DNA of 50,998 nt. Origin: Rhodobacteraceae bacterium HLUCCA09. GTDB taxonomy: Bacteria; Pseudomonadota; Alphaproteobacteria; Rhodobacterales; Rhodobacteraceae. The notes beneath the pieces were generated by a model. That model did no database searches, was not told the DNA's origin, and was given only the letters and a program-made list of their open reading frames with translations. The stretch spans positions 1 to 50,998 of the forward strand of contig LJNT01000056.1 of NCBI GenBank assembly GCA_001314685.1, written 5' to 3'. Shown piece by piece: positions 48,620 to 50,998 of this stretch (positions are counted from its first letter, which is position 1; the number at the start of each line of letters is the position of its first letter). A program made the position numbers and the translations under genes.

Positions 48620-48903
48620 GCCTGGCGGGCGCGGAGTTTCTCGCCGCCTTCGACCGGCTGCCGATGGGCGCGTTCGTCGTGCGCCACGGCCGGCGGCGCT
48701 GGGTGGCGGTGCGCAGCGCCCTCGCCGACGGTCGGGCCGAGAAGCTGGTGGCCGAGGCGGCGGGCGGGGGCGGACATGTCTCGATGAACCTCTACCGCCT
48801 CGCGAGCGGCGCGCGGCTTTCCCCCTGCGAGATGGCGGAGGAGGAGGCGCGCGCCTTCGTGCTCGGAGCGGCGGTGGTGGGCCCGATGGCGCCGCGTCAG
48901 TAG
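48616..48903 (+). CDS. Small conserved-looking protein, 95 aa
   Basis: A 95-residue protein starting at a GTG that overlaps plsY. It reads SLAGAEFLAAFDRLPMGAFVV then RHGRRRWVAVRSALADGRAEKLVAEAAGGGGHVSMNLYRL, with a short helical end. No motif is recognised; the pattern suggests a small alpha/beta nucleic-acid- or ligand-binding fold, which is a guess. Its last seven bases overlap the 3' end of gshA on the other strand, so the two convergent genes have no space for a terminator between them. Confidence 0.7.
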   Translation: MSLAGAEFLAAFDRLPMGAFVVRHGRRRWVAVRSALADGRAEKLVAEAAGGGGHVSMNLYRLASGARLSPCEMAEEEARAFVLGAAVVGPMAPRQ

Positions 48904-50267
48904 GCGTAATCGGCGAAGATCGGCTCCAGCCGGCCGCCCCAGTCGCCGTGGTAGCGCGCGAGCAGCTCGTCGGCGGGCACCTGGCCGGTCTCGACGCTCT
49001 CCTGCAGGGCGTTGAGGAAGTGCGTCTCGTCGGGGATCAGGCCGCCTGCGCCGGGCATCGCGCGGGCCCTGAGGCCGGCCTCGGCGATGGCCAGCGCCTC
49101 GCGGGCGAGGTCGCGCAGCTTCAGGCCCCCGGCCTCGCCCTGCAGGGCGTCGACGGAGGCCGCCACGCGCAGGCCTTCGCGGGTCTCGGCGTCCCAGCCC
49201 TTCACCATGTCCCACGCGGCATCCAGCGCCGCCTGGTCGTAGGTGAGGCCGACCCAGAAGGCGGGCAGCGCGCACAGGCGGCGCCACGGGCCGCCATCGG
49301 CGCCGCGCATCTCGATGTATTTCTTGATGCGGGCTTCTGGGAAGATCGTCGTCAGGTGGTCGGCCCAGTCCGACAGGGTCGGCACCTCGCCGGGCAGGGC
49401 GGGAAGCTCTCCGCGCAGGAAATCGCGGAAGGACTGGCCGAGCGCGTCGATGTAGGCCCCGTCGCGGTAGACGAAGTACATCGGCACGTCGAGCGCGTAA
49501 TCGACCCAGCGCTGGAAGCCCATACCCTCGTCGAAGACGAAGGGCAGCATGCCGGTGCGGTCGGCGTCGAGATCGCGCCAGATGCGCGAGCGCCACGACT
49601 TGTGGCCGTTGGGCCGGCCCTCGAAGAACGGCGAGTTGGCGAAGAGCGCGGTGGCGACCGGCTGGAGCGCCAGCGCCACGCGCAGCTTCTGCACCATGTC
49701 GGCCTCGGAGGCGAAATCGAGATTCACCTGCACGGTGCAGGTGCGATACATCATCTGCGTGCCGTGGGTGCCGACGCGGCCCATGTAGTCGGTCATCAGC
49801 TTGTAGCGGCCCTTGGGCATGCGGGGCATCTCCTCGTGGCGCCATGTGGGCGCGGCGCCGAGGCCGATGAAGCCGACGTTCAGCTCGTCGGCGACCGTCT
49901 TCACCTCGCGCAGGTGGGCGTTCACCTCGTCGCACGTCTCGTGGATCGACCGGAGAGGGGCGCCCGAGAGCTCGAGCTGCCCGCCGGGCTCGAGGCTGAC
50001 GTTGGCGCCGTCCTTCTCGAGGCCGATGATGTTTCCGCCCTCGAGGATCGGCGCCCAGCCGAAGCGGCCCTGCAGCCCCTCGAGCACGGCCCTGACCGAG
50101 CGGGGGCCGTCGTAGGGCAGGGGGCGGAGCGTGTCCTTGCAGTAGCCGAACTTCTCGTGCTCGGTGCCGATGCGCCAGTCGTCCTTCGGCTTGCACCCGG
50201 CGGCGAGATACTCGGCCAGCTGTTCGGGGCGCTCGATCGGGCCGCCGCCTGTCTGGGGGATGGACAT
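48897..50267 (-). CDS. gshA: Glutamate-cysteine ligase (plant/alphaproteobacterial type)
   Basis: A 456-residue enzyme that joins glutamate and cysteine, the first step of glutathione synthesis. It is of the plant-like class found in alphaproteobacteria. Marks: WRIGTEHEKFGYCKDTLRPLPYDG, GANVSLEPGGQLELSGAPL, MPKGRYKLMTDYMGRVGTHG, TCTVQVNLDFASEADMVQKL, and FPEARIKKYIEMRGADGG. The start at 50267 (MSIPQTGGGPIERPEQL) gives the usual length. It follows the PH-like gene by 59 bases. It converges with, and overlaps, the small gene after plsY. Confidence 0.96.
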   Translation of the reverse strand: MSIPQTGGGPIERPEQLAEYLAAGCKPKDDWRIGTEHEKFGYCKDTLRPLPYDGPRSVRAVLEGLQGRFGWAPILEGGNIIGLEKDGANVSLEPGGQLELSGAPLRSIHETCDEVNAHLREVKTVADELNVGFIGLGAAPTWRHEEMPRMPKGRYKLMTDYMGRVGTHGTQMMYRTCTVQVNLDFASEADMVQKLRVALALQPVATALFANSPFFEGRPNGHKSWRSRIWRDLDADRTGMLPFVFDEGMGFQRWVDYALDVPMYFVYRDGAYIDALGQSFRDFLRGELPALPGEVPTLSDWADHLTTIFPEARIKKYIEMRGADGGPWRRLCALPAFWVGLTYDQAALDAAWDMVKGWDAETREGLRVAASVDALQGEAGGLKLRDLAREALAIAEAGLRARAMPGAGGLIPDETHFLNALQESVETGQVPADELLARYHGDWGGRLEPIFADYAY

Positions 50268-50326
50268 CGCGCGCTCCCGGCTGCCCTGATTACCGGCCGG
50301 CTACCTGCGTCGGGCGGGGGCAGGTG

Positions 50327-50857
50327 TCAAGGCCGCGGCAGGCGCGGCTCGTGTGCGCCGGCGCGCCGCCGCCAGAGGCGGCGGGTGCCGGCCGGCGGCT
50401 GCTCGACGGCGGCGAGGAAGGTGCGCGTCGAGGCGCCGGGCAGCGCGCCGAACACGTCGAAGAGCTGGTCGGCGCCGCGTGCGGCGGCGGGGATGGTCAG
50501 CGTCGTGCCGTCGGATTGGTGGAGGCGCCAGGCGAGGCCGGAAGAGTGGGCGGTGGCCTGCACCTCGTCGAGTTCCGACAAGGCGACGACGCCGCCCGTC
50601 TCCGGGCCGAAATAGGCGATGGCGCCCTCGTCGATCTCGACCACGCCGGGTGCGTCGGCGCCGGGGGCGAAGCGCAGCCGCCGCCATGCCGCGAGGGCGA
50701 GACCGAGGGCGAAGGCGCAGATCGCGCCGCCGAGTACGGCGTAGAAGTAGCCGCCCCTCGTGGCCACCCAGAGGCCGAACACGGCGAAGGCGAGCGCGAG
50801 GGCGACCTCGCGCCAGCGGGTCAGCGCCGCGAGCGCCTCGGGGCGGACGAAACTCAT
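50327..50857 (-). CDS. Two-TM membrane protein with PH-like domain
   Basis: A 176-residue protein with two helices (about residues 15-33 and 36-58) and a beta-rich domain (about 68-155: [49 protein letters not shown]) of bacterial PH-like look, then a basic tail. Its ATG overlaps the rsmE stop (ATGA). The order rsmE, this gene, gshA on one strand suggests one transcript. The function is unknown. The longer in-frame start at 50884 lies inside rsmE and is rejected. Confidence 0.75.
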   Translation of the reverse strand: MSFVRPEALAALTRWREVALALAFAVFGLWVATRGGYFYAVLGGAICAFALGLALAAWRRLRFAPGADAPGVVEIDEGAIAYFGPETGGVVALSELDEVQATAHSSGLAWRLHQSDGTTLTIPAAARGADQLFDVFGALPGASTRTFLAAVEQPPAGTRRLWRRRAGAHEPRLPRP

Positions 50858-50998
50858 CGCCAGTCGCCCAGTTGCGCCTGCCATAGCGCCAGCGCCGCTA
50901 CGGCGGCGGTGTCGGCGCGCAGGATGCGGGGGCCGAGCGAGACGGCACGGGCCTGCGGCAGCGCGGCGAGGCGCGCGCGTTCGGCCTCGGAAAAGCCG
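50854..50998 (-). CDS. rsmE: 16S rRNA (uracil-1498-N3)-methyltransferase RsmE, C-terminal end (cut by window)
   Basis: The last 47 codons of a gene that enters from the right edge. The residues [20 protein letters not shown] and [20 protein letters not shown] form the C-terminal knot of SPOUT-class RsmE, where GPRILRAETA contributes to SAM binding. RsmE methylates U1498 of 16S rRNA. The stop overlaps the next gene's ATG. Confidence 0.9.
   Translation of the reverse strand, partial: GFSEAERARLAALPQARAVSLGPRILRADTAAVAALALWQAQLGDWR

Overview
The window is very G+C-rich, gene-dense chromosomal DNA. Its gene content points to an alphaproteobacterium of the order Rhodobacterales (Roseobacter/Paracoccaceae type). 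The clues are a Hint-domain protein, DUF1523, DUF5765, DUF3775, DUF1244 and DUF1285 proteins, the pairing of pyk with N-formylglutamate amidohydrolase and DUF1244, a pyrB-pyrC'-plsY block, and intergenic repeats of a kind I associate with this group. I see no rRNA, tRNA, CRISPR array, insertion sequence or phage module. Both ends cut through genes: a saccharopine-dehydrogenase-like gene on the left and rsmE on the right.

Layout. 1-3.1 kb: small membrane and lipoprotein genes. 3.1-5.7 kb: a stress cluster with hsp20, cspA, cutA and hspQ, including good factor-independent terminators and a candidate heat-shock promoter. 5.7-9.6 kb: DUF1244 and N-formylglutamate amidohydrolase divergent from pyk, then rpmI-rplT with a terminator. 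9.6-16.3 kb: a Hint-domain protein, then pheS and pheT separated by four small poorly known ORFs. 16.4-17.5 kb: a fasciclin lipoprotein and a universal stress protein. 17.7-25.1 kb: DUF1285 divergent from a four-gene overlapping operon (MoxR ATPase, DUF58, BatA/DUF4159 giant, and a vWA-like/amidotransferase-like membrane protein). 25.2-27.6 kb: a DEAD-box helicase, a decayed cyclic-nucleotide-binding gene remnant with a microsatellite, and a CueR-type MerR regulator. 27.8-30.5 kb: S49 protease, a zinc-ribbon-like small protein, a Ca/Na antiporter and a pteridine-reductase-like SDR. 30.5-34.8 kb: an AT-rich leader, uvrC, an atypical HEPN-like gene, pgsA, moaD, moaE. 34.8-43.9 kb (minus strand): three related palindromes, an OmpA-family operon, an RND efflux pump with its adaptor, and moaB with a family-4-like uracil-DNA glycosylase. 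44.2-48.9 kb: pyrB, two membrane/PH-like genes, a degenerate dihydroorotase (pyrC'), plsY and a small gene, mostly with overlapping start and stop codons. 48.9-51 kb (minus strand): rsmE, a PH-like membrane protein and glutamate-cysteine ligase.

Most of the window is housekeeping: translation (rpmI, rplT, pheST, rsmE), glycolysis (pyk), repair (uvrC, UDG), phospholipids (pgsA, plsY), pyrimidines (pyrB), molybdopterin (moaB, moaD, moaE) and glutathione (gshA).

The least understood parts are the MoxR/DUF58/DUF4159 operon with a palindrome in its divergent promoter, the HEPN-like insertion between uvrC and pgsA, the dihydroorotase paralogue that lacks its metal-binding and catalytic residues, and several families of intergenic palindromes. 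The MoxR-type operon is my best candidate for an undescribed system, although related clusters exist in other alphaproteobacteria. Promoter calls are by-eye matches and are the weakest entries here.
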